A DNA stretch of 43,441 bases from Nostocales cyanobacterium LEGE 12452 (lineage in GTDB: Bacteria; Cyanobacteriota; Cyanobacteriia; Cyanobacteriales; Nostocaceae). The notes under the pieces were generated by a model, which worked only from the letters and a program-made list of their open reading frames with translations, searched no databases and had not been told where the DNA came from. Every line of letters starts with the position of its first letter. Position 1 is the stretch's first letter. The stretch spans positions 1-43,441 of the forward strand of contig JADEXV010000037.1 in assembly GCA_015206945.1 (NCBI GenBank), given 5' to 3'. Shown here one piece after another: positions 18,376 to 25,851 of this stretch. The position numbers and the translations under genes were made by a program.

Positions 18376-19737
18376 TTATCCATTGGATATGTATACATGG
18401 ATATTCGCGTTTACAGACTTTGTAGAAGATGATTTTTTGGGATCTGTCCTTAAAAAATTTATATAACCCTCATTATTTCGATGACTATCAAGCACATGGT
18501 AGTTCTGTCCGCTTCCCTTTCCCTTCCATGCCTTAATCGCGTCATCGCAAATTTTCTGTGAAATCTTAAAGGTTGGATAATAATTCCATCTTCCCATCTT
18601 CGTCCCATCAGCTGTTCCATCATCGGTTTGTATAAAGGTTTCAATTTTATTGATGAAACTCTGTACTTCTTGTTGATGCTGTTCCTGCTCTTGGGCTTTT
18701 TTTTTCTCCTGCTCTTGGGCTTTTGCCTTGGCTTTTTGGTCTTCTGTAGCGGGTGCTTTTACACTAGCAGGTAGTCCACTTCCCCACACTCGCTGCACAT
18801 TTGCGGTATCTAATACTCCGCCCTTCTGCTGCACAACATGGGTCAACTCATGTGCCAACAACTCCTGTCCGCTCCGACTCCCAGGATTATATTCTCCTTG
18901 CCGAAAAAACACATCCTGTCCCGTCGTGAAAGCACGCGCCTGAATTGACCGATTCAACTGATCGGATTGACCATCGGTGTGAACCTTCACCCCACTGAAA
19001 TCTGCGCCAAATGCCTGTTCCATCGGTTCGCGCATGTTGGCTGCGATCGCTACTCCTCCACCCCTAGCTTGGTTAATGGATGCTTCCAGGTCTGGCGCAC
19101 CAGCCATCCCAGGCTGACGCTGCACCATCGGCTTCATCTGTAATTCTTCCTCTTCCTCTGGCAATGCTTCTCGTTGTAGCGTGCTATTGTCCAGAGATTT
19201 CATCTGTAATTCTTCCTCATCTTCTGGCAATGCTTCTCGTTGCAGTGTGCTATTGTCCAGAGATTTCATTTGCAACTCTTCCTCATCCTCTGGCAATGCT
19301 TCTCGTTGCAGTGTGCTATTGTCCAGAGATTTCATCTGTAATTCTTCCTCATCCTCTGGCAATGCTTCTCGTTGCACCAAAGGAGTGATGGAATTCGCCA
19401 GAGGTTTCATCTGCAATTCTTCTGACTCTGGCAATGCTTCTCGTTGAATAGACTGGCGATTTCCAGGTTGCGCCATTCTTTGCATTACCTGCTGTGCGAC
19501 GCTATCAGCTTCCTGTTCGTATTTGTCTCCAGGCTGGCTAATTGAGAGTTTTGCTTGGGTACGCAGAGGTATGCGACTGATATCGTGAGTAAGTGGTTTA
19601 TGGAGTCGTTGTATTTCAGGAATTGCTTGGCGTGAAATTGCCGACGCCTCCAAACCAAAGCCACGTATCGGTTGTTTCAGGGATGGAATTGAGAAGCCTG
19701 TAGTAGTTTTTTTCTGCCGGCTGATGTGTTCTCTCAT
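18376..19737 (-). CDS. DUF4157 (eCIS_core) protein with acidic tandem repeats
   Basis: This 453-residue protein starts after a GGAGAAG ribosome-binding site. Residues 63-85 (ISQPGDKYEQEADSVAQQVM) and 240-305 form the DUF4157 domain; the latter holds the zinc-metalloprotease-like motif HELTH (296-300). Between them lie nearly identical 22-residue units of the form QREALPEDEEELQMKSLDNS (98-204). A Lys/Gln-rich helical linker (330-360) leads to a C-terminal domain of about 95 residues that I do not recognise (with GRWNYYP and DSHRNNEGYINFL). DUF4157 is known as a domain of proteins tied to extracellular contractile injection systems, often with variable C-terminal toxin domains. No injection-system genes are in this window. 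The C-terminal domain as an effector is inference. Confidence 0.82.
   Translation of the reverse strand: MREHISRQKKTTTGFSIPSLKQPIRGFGLEASAISRQAIPEIQRLHKPLTHDISRIPLRTQAKLSISQPGDKYEQEADSVAQQVMQRMAQPGNRQSIQREALPESEELQMKPLANSITPLVQREALPEDEEELQMKSLDNSTLQREALPEDEEELQMKSLDNSTLQREALPEDEEELQMKSLDNSTLQREALPEEEEELQMKPMVQRQPGMAGAPDLEASINQARGGGVAIAANMREPMEQAFGADFSGVKVHTDGQSDQLNRSIQARAFTTGQDVFFRQGEYNPGSRSGQELLAHELTHVVQQKGGVLDTANVQRVWGSGLPASVKAPATEDQKAKAKAQEQEKKKAQEQEQHQQEVQSFINKIETFIQTDDGTADGTKMGRWNYYPTFKISQKICDDAIKAWKGKGSGQNYHVLDSHRNNEGYINFLRTDPKKSSSTKSVNANIHVYISNG
19123..19446 (-). repeat. 66-bp in-frame tandem repeats inside the DUF4157 gene
   Basis: About four to five units of 66 bp encode the 22-residue acidic repeat. 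The three central units (about 19180-19375) are nearly identical at DNA level, so the number of copies probably varies between strains by slippage. The outer units are more diverged and shorter. Confidence 0.9.
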
Positions 19738-19924
19738 TTTCTTCTCCAGATGCCCAAGCAGTAGCTAGATAAATATTTTGCTGTTAATAATATCTAGGGT
19801 ACTGCGATCGCACTCATAACACAATTTATCGAAAGTATAAATTTTCTGTAACCCAATTCTATGGTATCGGGCGATCGCACTACAGCGGCCGCAGAATGAT
19901 AATGGTTTGGGCGCATTAGATTTT

Positions 19925-19948
19925 AGGGGCACAAGACCTTGCGCCCCT
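19925..19948. repeat. REP-like palindrome beside a RAYT remnant
   Basis: AGGGGCACAAG and CTTGCGCCCCT form an 11-bp stem (one G-T wobble) with a two-base loop. It lies 6 bases after the WG end of the RAYT-like fragment. REP palindromes are the substrates of RAYT transposases, so the pairing is meaningful, although this GC-rich hairpin type is also scattered elsewhere in such genomes. Confidence 0.6.
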
Positions 19949-19954
19949 ACTCAT

Positions 19955-20070
19955 CCCCCAATTTGGCGGATAAATACCTTGGGTGATAAATCTATGAATC
20001 GTTGAAAATTGCCAATCCTGGGGAATCTGACATAATTTATGTTGCACAGGATTGTAATGAATATAATCGC
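19955..20070 (-). pseudogene. C-terminal fragment of a REP-associated tyrosine transposase (RAYT, Y1_Tnp)
   Basis: The minus strand encodes DYIHYNPVQHKL, then PQDWQFSTIHRFITQGIYP and PNWG, the characteristic C-terminal end of IS200-like RAYT proteins (YIHxNPV ... WxxSSxHRY ... GxYPxxWG). The catalytic Tyr/HUH part is absent. The frame continues without a stop to 19916 through the adjoining palindrome. It starts directly at the end of nadE, so the rest was lost by deletion or never inserted. Confidence 0.75.
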
Positions 20071-20075
20071 TGCGA

Positions 20076-21794
20076 TCACAACAAACTAAGGTTAGATGTA
20101 GCTGTAGTTTTTGCCTGGCAAGCCTTTTTGACACCAACCCAGTTACTAGCAATTGGCATTCGCCAACCGGTTCCAAAGGCGCGATCGGTGATTTTTAAGC
20201 CGGGAGGTGCTTGTCGCCGTTTAAATTCGGCCCGCGCCACCATTTGAATTACTCTGTCTACAATCACTGCATCGTGACCGGCTGCAACAATTTGCGCTGC
20301 TGATTGGTGGTTGTGAATCAGGCGTTGCAAAATATCGTCCAAAACTTCGTAAGGCGGTAGAGAGTCTTGATCGACTTGGCCTGGTTTGAGTTCGGCGCTG
20401 GGTGCTTTAGTCAAGACGTTTTGCGGGATGATTTCATTATTGCGATTTAACCAATGACAAAGTGAATACACACGGGTTTTAGGAACATCTGCAATCACTG
20501 CTAACCCGCCATTCATATCGCCGTAGAGTGTACAGTAACCAACTGCCATTTCTGACTTGTTACCAGTAGATAAAAGCAGATAGCCAAATTTATTAGCGAT
20601 CGCCATTAATAAATTACCGCGAATCCGAGATTGGATATTCTCTTCTGCCAGTCCAAACTCGGTACCCGCAAACAAATCACTTAATGTTTGATCGAAGCCT
20701 TGCATTAACTCGCCAATTGGTAAAAGATTAGTCTTAATCCCTAAATTTTCGGCTAATGCCAAAGCATCACTGATGGAATGCTCGGAACTGTAAGGGGAAG
20801 GCATGAGAACACCGAGGACATTTTCTTTACCAAGTGCCGCCGTGGCGATCGCAGCTACTATTGCAGAGTCAATCCCACCACTTAAACCCAACACTACTTT
20901 AGAAAAGCGACACTTACGAGCGTAATCTCGCACTCCTAAAACCAAAGCTTGCCAAATTTCTTCATCTTCCGATTGATATGCAGGTTCTACAGAACCTAAT
21001 TGAAAATCACGTTGTGTCTCGTCAAATTCAACAACTACTAAATCGGTGTCAAAACCACGGGCACGAGATATAATTTCACCTTGACGATTTAAGACAAAAC
21101 TATGTCCATCAAAAATTAGGTCGTCATTTCCCCCAACCTGATTAGCGTAAATCATCGGTTGTTGAAAACGTATTGCACTATGTCTGAGCATAGTTTCGCG
21201 GAACTGCTGTTTGCCAACTGTGTAGGGCGAAGCAGACAAATTTACAATCAAATCTACACCCAAAATCGCTAAATCAGCAATCGGATTTACTGTATAACTA
21301 CGTTTGCCCCAAAATTCCTCATCATTCCATAAATCTTCGCAAATGGTTACGCCAATATCGATATTATCTAAAGTGAAATAATTAGCTTGCAAGCCTGGTT
21401 CAAAATAGCGGCGTTCATCAAATACATCGTAAGTAGGCAAAAGTCGCTTGTGAAAAACTTGCTTAACCTGGCCATTCTCTAACAAAGCCATACTGTTAAA
21501 TAAAGTTTTACCACCGCTAATATGTGCTTTGATATTCGGTTCAACAGTTCCTACTAACACAGCTAAATTTGGTGGTAAATCCTCAGCCAAGTTTTGTAAA
21601 GTGATGCCCATCGCTTCTACAAAACTAGGATTTAGTAATAAATCTCTTGGTGGATAGCCACACAGAGAAAGTTCTGGTGTCAGTAACAAACGCGCACCGC
21701 TAGATGCTGCCCGTTGTGCCGCCTCCAGAATTTTTTGGGCATTTAAAAGCAAATCACCAATAGTAGGATTAATTTGAGCGATCGCAATTTTCAT
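20076..21794 (-). CDS. nadE: glutamine-dependent NAD+ synthetase
   Basis: This enzyme amidates nicotinate adenine dinucleotide to NAD+ using glutamine and ATP. The N-terminal nitrilase-type glutaminase domain shows the Glu-Lys-Cys triad in LLTPELSLCG, FHKRLLP and TICEDLW. The C-terminal synthetase domain has the PP-loop SGGIDS. I set the start at 21794 (MKIAIAQ) because an ATG four codons earlier lies within a heptamer repeat (21800-21841). After the conserved end ITDRAFGTGWRMPIAS there is a tail of about 20 residues encoded next to the RAYT remnant, so the original C-terminus may have been replaced. It is the last gene of the NAD cluster, on the minus strand. Confidence 0.93.
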   Translation of the reverse strand: MKIAIAQINPTIGDLLLNAQKILEAAQRAASSGARLLLTPELSLCGYPPRDLLLNPSFVEAMGITLQNLAEDLPPNLAVLVGTVEPNIKAHISGGKTLFNSMALLENGQVKQVFHKRLLPTYDVFDERRYFEPGLQANYFTLDNIDIGVTICEDLWNDEEFWGKRSYTVNPIADLAILGVDLIVNLSASPYTVGKQQFRETMLRHSAIRFQQPMIYANQVGGNDDLIFDGHSFVLNRQGEIISRARGFDTDLVVVEFDETQRDFQLGSVEPAYQSEDEEIWQALVLGVRDYARKCRFSKVVLGLSGGIDSAIVAAIATAALGKENVLGVLMPSPYSSEHSISDALALAENLGIKTNLLPIGELMQGFDQTLSDLFAGTEFGLAEENIQSRIRGNLLMAIANKFGYLLLSTGNKSEMAVGYCTLYGDMNGGLAVIADVPKTRVYSLCHWLNRNNEIIPQNVLTKAPSAELKPGQVDQDSLPPYEVLDDILQRLIHNHQSAAQIVAAGHDAVIVDRVIQMVARAEFKRRQAPPGLKITDRAFGTGWRMPIASNWVGVKKACQAKTTATSNLSLL

Positions 21795-21799
21795 ATTAT

Positions 21800-21841
21800 T
21801 TGTCATTTGTCATTGGTCATTTGTCATTGGTCAAGAGTCAT
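21800..21841. repeat. heptamer short tandem repeat (TTGTCAT/TGGTCAT)
   Basis: Six consecutive 7-bp units (TTGTCAT, TTGTCAT, TGGTCAT, TTGTCAT, TGGTCAA, GAGTCAT) overlap the upstream candidate start of nadE. Such heptamer repeats are typical of heterocystous cyanobacteria. Confidence 0.8.
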
Positions 21842-21860
21842 AAGTTACTCTGGACTTTGA

Positions 21861-21993
21861 AATGCCGTTCGGTTAACGTTTTAATATTTTGAAGATCCCC
21901 CCAACCCCCCTTAAAAAGGGGGGCTTATAACCCTCTTCTACCCCTTTTTTAAGGGGGTCGCCGCAGGCGGGGGGATCTTAACCGAAAGGTATT
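21861..21993. mobile_element. MITE-like palindromic element between nrtR-like gene and nadE
   Basis: The ends AATGCCGTTCGGTTAA and, from the right, AATACCTTTCGGTTAA are inverted repeats matching at 14 of 16 positions. The interior is a long interrupted palindrome (GATCCCCCCAACCCCCC ... GGGGGGATC) with no gene. Its core resembles that of the two elements at 30345 and 36087, but its ends are different. Confidence 0.65.
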
Positions 21994-22023
21994 GCAGGAA
22001 TTTGGACTCTGTAAAGTGATTGG

Positions 22024-22770
22024 TTAAATAAACACCAAAGGTTTATCTTTTAAGGGAGCAAAAGCTTCAGCGTCAAACTTATACAAACTAGCCGGACGGC
22101 CAGCACCCCGTGATACCTTAATTCCGGTATCGCATAAAAAACCTAACTTGAGTAGACGCGCCCGAAAATTAGAATAATCAGAAAAGTTATCACCTAAAAC
22201 TGTGGCGTATAACTGATATAAATCATTCAAGGTGAACATTTCTGGCAAGACTTCAAAAGCCACTGGGCTATACTCTAATTTATTTCGCAACCGCCTATGT
22301 CCATAAGCCAAAATTTCATTATGGTCAAAAGCTAATTGCGGCACTTGTTTTACTGGATACCAAGCAATGCCAGTCATGCGATCGGCAATCAATTCGGCTT
22401 CTTCAAATCGCACTAGGGCAAAGTAACTAACTGATAGATAACGCACACCATAACTATCAGTTGCTTCCCGTGGATCGCGGTTCGGCCCGCCAAATGTATA
22501 CAGTTGTTCTAAGTAGAGATTGTTGACCTTAATTTTCTCTGCCATAATGCGATAGGCGGCATCTTCTAAAGACTCTCCCGGACGTACCAAAGTACCAGGA
22601 AGACTCCAATGATTTAAAAATGGTTCTTGCTGTCGCATTACGAGTAGAACTAACAGCCGATTTTGTACAGTATCTACAGAAAAAATTACATTATCAACAC
22701 CAACCTTGAAATCGGCCAAAGGTTGTTGGTTTAACGGAGTTGGTATCTTTTTTTGTGAACGTCCTGGCAT
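22024..22770 (-). CDS. NrtR-like transcription regulator (Nudix domain plus winged helix)
   Basis: This 248-residue protein has an N-terminal Nudix fold (about 20-150) and a C-terminal winged helix (about 160-240), the architecture of NrtR, the repressor of NAD genes that senses ADP-ribose. The Nudix box is degenerate: where active enzymes have RExxEE, this has RIMAEK (74-79), so two metal-binding glutamates are replaced by Ile75 and Lys79. The hydrolase activity is therefore probably lost and the domain should act as a ligand sensor. The gene overlaps nadD by 40 bases and follows pncB-nadD. The likely target is the palindrome at the pncB promoter. Confidence 0.82.
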   Translation of the reverse strand: MPGRSQKKIPTPLNQQPLADFKVGVDNVIFSVDTVQNRLLVLLVMRQQEPFLNHWSLPGTLVRPGESLEDAAYRIMAEKIKVNNLYLEQLYTFGGPNRDPREATDSYGVRYLSVSYFALVRFEEAELIADRMTGIAWYPVKQVPQLAFDHNEILAYGHRRLRNKLEYSPVAFEVLPEMFTLNDLYQLYATVLGDNFSDYSNFRARLLKLGFLCDTGIKVSRGAGRPASLYKFDAEAFAPLKDKPLVFI

Positions 22771-23330
22771 TCGTACAAATGCTCTCGATTAATATAGGCA
22801 ACTACAGGGGCTGTGAGGGCTTGAGAATCTCCATGTTCGCGGTACGCTGTTGAGGAAACATCTAGACCGGTCAGACTAGCGATCGCAATTTTCCCTCCCA
22901 GCTTTTGCACTACCTCTGAACTAGATTCATCTATTACATATCCGGGTCGCGGTACAATCAGTAGTTGCACTTGCTGTAACAAATCTTCAATGCGATACCA
23001 ACGTGGTAGCTGACTCAGTAAATCTGAACCAATAATCATCGTCAATTCAGCGTCTTCACCCCAAGTAAGCTTGGCTTTTTCTACTGTTTCCAGTGTTCTG
23101 AAGCTACTCAATTCTTGTTCCAAAGCAATATTGTGCCGTGGTGCGTCTATATCCGCAATCAACAGTCGCAACATTGCCGCCCGATGTTCTAAGGGTGTTT
23201 GATGAGACTTAAACGGATTATCCGCCGCCCAAACCGCTACCCAATCATAACGCTCAGACAACCAACTCAGAATTTTTTGATGTCCCGCAGTTGGTGGATC
23301 GGCACTAGTACCAAACAAAGCAACTCTCAT
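22731..23330 (-). CDS. nadD: nicotinate-nucleotide adenylyltransferase (NadD-like)
   Basis: This 199-residue nucleotidyltransferase joins nicotinate mononucleotide and ATP to make NaAD. It shows the family's first motif GTSADPPTAGH (7-17, the HxGH-like element) and the second motif SSTAYRE near residue 160. It is preceded by pncB (51-base gap) and overlaps the NrtR-like gene, which indicates a single operon. Using NMN rather than NaMN is possible, but pncB and nadE on either side favour the nicotinate route. Confidence 0.88.
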   Translation of the reverse strand: MRVALFGTSADPPTAGHQKILSWLSERYDWVAVWAADNPFKSHQTPLEHRAAMLRLLIADIDAPRHNIALEQELSSFRTLETVEKAKLTWGEDAELTMIIGSDLLSQLPRWYRIEDLLQQVQLLIVPRPGYVIDESSSEVVQKLGGKIAIASLTGLDVSSTAYREHGDSQALTAPVVAYINREHLYECQDVHKKRYQLR

Positions 23331-23380
23331 AGTAATTCGTAATTCGTAGTTCGTAATTAAGACGGACTGAAAGAGTACTT

Positions 23381-24796
23381 TTACTTATGTGTTCTCTGTG
23401 CCTCTGCGGTTCGTTTTTTAGTTTCCTCCGTCAACACCCGTAACCCCTCAGAAATTTCCACTTCTACAGCTACCGGATAATCCAAGCGCCGTGTTTCCTG
23501 TGGCAAACTAGTAACTGAAGCGGCGGTACGCTGACGAATTGTTGCCAACGACTCTAACGGTTGTATCCGTTCACCGTGTTGCACTACCAGCTGCAACAAA
23601 GGTTCTTCTTCTAAAGCAATTTCGCCTAAAAGTCCCAACCTGTCTGCTTTTACCTTACCTCCCGTAAATGAACGAAAAATTTGCTTACGCCCTGGATAAG
23701 TAACTTTACCACTAGACTGCTTCATCACGGGGATGCCATCAATGTCTACAAGTTTATAAACTCCATTGACAGGCGAACCTGTAACTAGTCGCGTTCCCAA
23801 CCCGTAACCATCAATCTCGGCCCCAGCAGCTTTTAATCTGGCAATTTCCCACTCATCCAAGTCGCCACTGGCAAAAATTGGTACACCGGGAAGGAGCGAT
23901 CGCACCTGTTTTGATAAGGTAACTAAATCTCCTGAGTCCAATCTCACTCCTGTTAATTGCATTTCACCGGAATTTACTTTTTCGGCCAAGCGCTGGGCAG
24001 CAGCAATGGTATCGTAAGTATCAATTAGCAATGGCGCACCCGGAAAATATCGATGAAATGCACTAAAAGCTTGTTCTTCAGTGCCTTCTATTGCTGACAA
24101 TGCCATCACCAAGGCGTGTGCCATCGTACCACTTGGCTTTTCTCCCAGTTGTAGCGCTGCTAACACATTGGAAGTGGAATCTAAACCACCCGCCAACGCC
24201 GCCCGTGCTGCCCACAAAGACCCTTGGGGACTAAATGCCCGTCTTGTGCCAAATTCTAAAAGTGTTGCTTTTTCCCCCGCTACATCCCGCAACCGGGCTG
24301 CTTTTGTGGCAATCAAAGTCTGGTAATTAATCGTATTCAGCAGGTAAGTTTCCACTAGTTGCGCTTGCCAAAGTGGTGCTTCCACCCGCAACAGTGGTTG
24401 ATTGGCAAACACGGCTGTCCCTTCTGGCACTGCCCAAACATCACCTGTAAACTTTCCCTCAGCTAAAAGTGACCAAAAGCGATCGCCTGCGTGAGCAAAA
24501 ATTCCCGTTGCCTGTAATGCTGCAATTTGGGCGGAACTAAAGCGGATTTTGGCTAAATATTCCAATGCCTGCGTCAGCCCCATTGCAATTAAATAACCAA
24601 AACCCTCTGGCAATCGTCTGACAGACAATTCAAAGCTTGCCCGTCGTTGTTCTATACCTTCGCCTGTGTAACAAGCTGCCATCGTCAACTGGTAAAGGTC
24701 GGTCAGCAAGCTGTAGTCGTCAGCATAAAGGTTCAGTTCCTGGTTCTGCTGGCTTTGCTGTTTATATACATAGTCCAAATCTGGCAAAGTTGTCAT
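23381..24796 (-). CDS. pncB: nicotinate phosphoribosyltransferase
   Basis: This 471-residue enzyme makes nicotinate mononucleotide from nicotinate and PRPP, the salvage entry to NAD. Conserved segments include FGTRRAFSPQGS, GGLDSTSNVLAA, GTMAHALVMAL, LDSGDL and FASGDLDEWEI. The ATG follows an AAGGAAG ribosome-binding site. The last dozen codons (KKRTAEAQRTHK) are read from a common repeat (GTGTTCTCTGTGCCTCTGCG on the plus strand), so the C-terminus looks extended by a repeat insertion. It is the first gene of the NAD operon, with a palindrome over its promoter. Confidence 0.93.
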   Translation of the reverse strand: MTTLPDLDYVYKQQSQQNQELNLYADDYSLLTDLYQLTMAACYTGEGIEQRRASFELSVRRLPEGFGYLIAMGLTQALEYLAKIRFSSAQIAALQATGIFAHAGDRFWSLLAEGKFTGDVWAVPEGTAVFANQPLLRVEAPLWQAQLVETYLLNTINYQTLIATKAARLRDVAGEKATLLEFGTRRAFSPQGSLWAARAALAGGLDSTSNVLAALQLGEKPSGTMAHALVMALSAIEGTEEQAFSAFHRYFPGAPLLIDTYDTIAAAQRLAEKVNSGEMQLTGVRLDSGDLVTLSKQVRSLLPGVPIFASGDLDEWEIARLKAAGAEIDGYGLGTRLVTGSPVNGVYKLVDIDGIPVMKQSSGKVTYPGRKQIFRSFTGGKVKADRLGLLGEIALEEEPLLQLVVQHGERIQPLESLATIRQRTAASVTSLPQETRRLDYPVAVEVEISEGLRVLTEETKKRTAEAQRTHK

Positions 24797-24824
24797 GCAA
24801 GAGCTTCCTTACAAGATGCTTCTT

Positions 24825-24859
24825 TTATTTATGGTAATATTTACCATAAATAATGTCAA
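24825..24859 (-). promoter_or_regulatory. pncB promoter overlapped by a 13-bp inverted repeat (candidate NrtR operator)
   Basis: Reading toward pncB, TTGACA (24859-24854) is a perfect -35, followed by 17 bases and TACCAT (24836-24831), a -10 of TAN3T type. The inverted repeat TTATTTATGGTAA - TAT - TTACCATAAATAA (24825-24853) fills the whole spacer and the -10. A perfect 13-bp dyad in that position is what a repressor operator looks like. The repressor is inferred to be the NrtR-like protein of the same operon. Confidence 0.8.
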
Positions 24860-25146
24860 CTCCCAGCGAATATATCTTCAAGGTGTTGCAAAACCGGAGA
24901 TTTATAGGCAAGTTAATACTAACTTTATCAAAAATTTAATATTTTTTAATAGTAATAGCTATTAATAATGTTAATTGCACAGGCGGTTAATAAAAAAGCT
25001 AATATCTTGGGAAGGCTAGTTTGTTTGCCAACTTCTTTCCCAGACTGTGGTTGAAGAAATAACTACGTTACAATTAGAATCAAAGAGAAAAGTTTGATTT
25101 TTTGACAAGCTAAAGTATTGCGAAGTTATCTGAATAAAGATTGCAT

Positions 25147-25170
25147 ATATTCTCAATATATTGAGAATAT
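25147..25170. promoter_or_regulatory. perfect 24-bp palindrome upstream of a small gene
   Basis: ATATTCTCAATA is followed directly by its reverse complement TATTGAGAATAT. It ends 75 bases before the ATG of the small gene at 25246 and has no T-run after it, so an operator for a dimeric regulator is more likely than a terminator. The rest of the 24860-25245 gap is AT-rich with nothing else I recognise. Confidence 0.55.
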
Positions 25171-25245
25171 GACCAAGGCTTGAATCTTAGGATTACATTA
25201 TAAGCATCACCATTAAAGCGACTCAAGAATAAGGAGTCCAATATT

Positions 25246-25398
25246 ATGGATATTTCCAAAATCATTGCGAACATAACCCAGTATATTTCTGAAGCTGCAA
25301 TGCGGATTTTTGGTCCTACGGATGATGCTTATCCTGCTGTTGGCGTACAACCTTTTACAGGTGAGCCTTACGATGAAGATACAGATGATAATTGGTAG
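25246..25398 (+). CDS. 50-residue small acidic protein
   Basis: This short gene has an ideal ribosome-binding site (AAGGAG, 10 bases before the ATG). The protein starts MDISKIIANITQYISEAA, which is an amphipathic helix, followed by FGPTDDAYPAVGVQPFTG and an acidic end, EPYDEDTDDNW. It has no signal peptide or cysteines. I do not recognise a named family; the modular look (helix plus DDxYPAxGVQPFxG segment) suggests a conserved small protein rather than chance. A palindrome lies upstream, and a hairpin lies about 140 bases downstream. Confidence 0.7.
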   Translation: MDISKIIANITQYISEAAMRIFGPTDDAYPAVGVQPFTGEPYDEDTDDNW

Positions 25399-25538
25399 GT
25401 GCCGATACGGCATTGATAAATAGGAGTCAAAATTCAGAATTCAGACGAGGGTAATTACCGGGGAGTTTAGGCAAACCATATAATTGAAAACACGAAATTG
25501 TAGATTTAGCTTCGTAATTAAACCCCTTTATTTAAAAG

Positions 25539-25564
25539 TAGTGGCGTATTAGAATACGCCACTA
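25539..25564 (+). terminator. hairpin downstream of the small gene
   Basis: TAGTGGCGTATT pairs with AATACGCCACTA (12 bp) across a two-base loop. The following bases (TCCAGTTCG) are not a T-run, so it may be a repeat-type hairpin or a weak terminator. Confidence 0.45.
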
Positions 25565-25615
25565 TCCAGTTCGTTCTGCATTCTGGCTTCTGATGAATAG
25601 ATAGCTAGGCAACAA

Positions 25616-25756
25616 TCATATAATTATTAAAACCTCGTGTGGTTCGGTTGCTTCTATCTCAATTAATTCACCATCAATTAGTTTATCGCGATCGCACTCA
25701 CCGTAATGGCTAATAAATTCATCAACGGTTATAACTTTTGGGGCTGATTGAACCAT
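25616..25756 (-). pseudogene. truncated Uma2-family (DUF820) N-terminal remnant
   Basis: A 46-codon frame from the ATG at 25756 to the TGA at 25616 encodes MVQSAPKVITVDEFISHYGE, then the segment LIDGELIEIEATEPHE and a short hydrophobic end. It aligns with the first 40 residues of the full Uma2 protein at 33255-33860 (LLTFEEFIAQYGD ... YELIDGQLRDMEPTGPHE). The catalytic PD-(D/E)xK core is missing, so it cannot be a working nuclease. Confidence 0.75.
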
Positions 25757-25820
25757 TGTGATTATTCCCAAGAATCGTAGAGTGTGTGTAAGTTTTAATA
25801 TAATTCAACCCACTAAGATA

Positions 25821-25850
25821 AAGGCGTGAGTTTTTTCTCACGCCTTTTTA
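25821..25850 (+). terminator. rho-independent terminator near the 3' end of treH
   Basis: AAGGCGTGAG pairs with CTCACGCCTT (10 bp) across a TTTTTT loop, with TTTATTT following on the plus strand. It directly abuts the treH stop codon. On the minus strand the tail is less T-rich, so its role for treH is less certain. Confidence 0.75.
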
Positions 25851-25851
25851 T

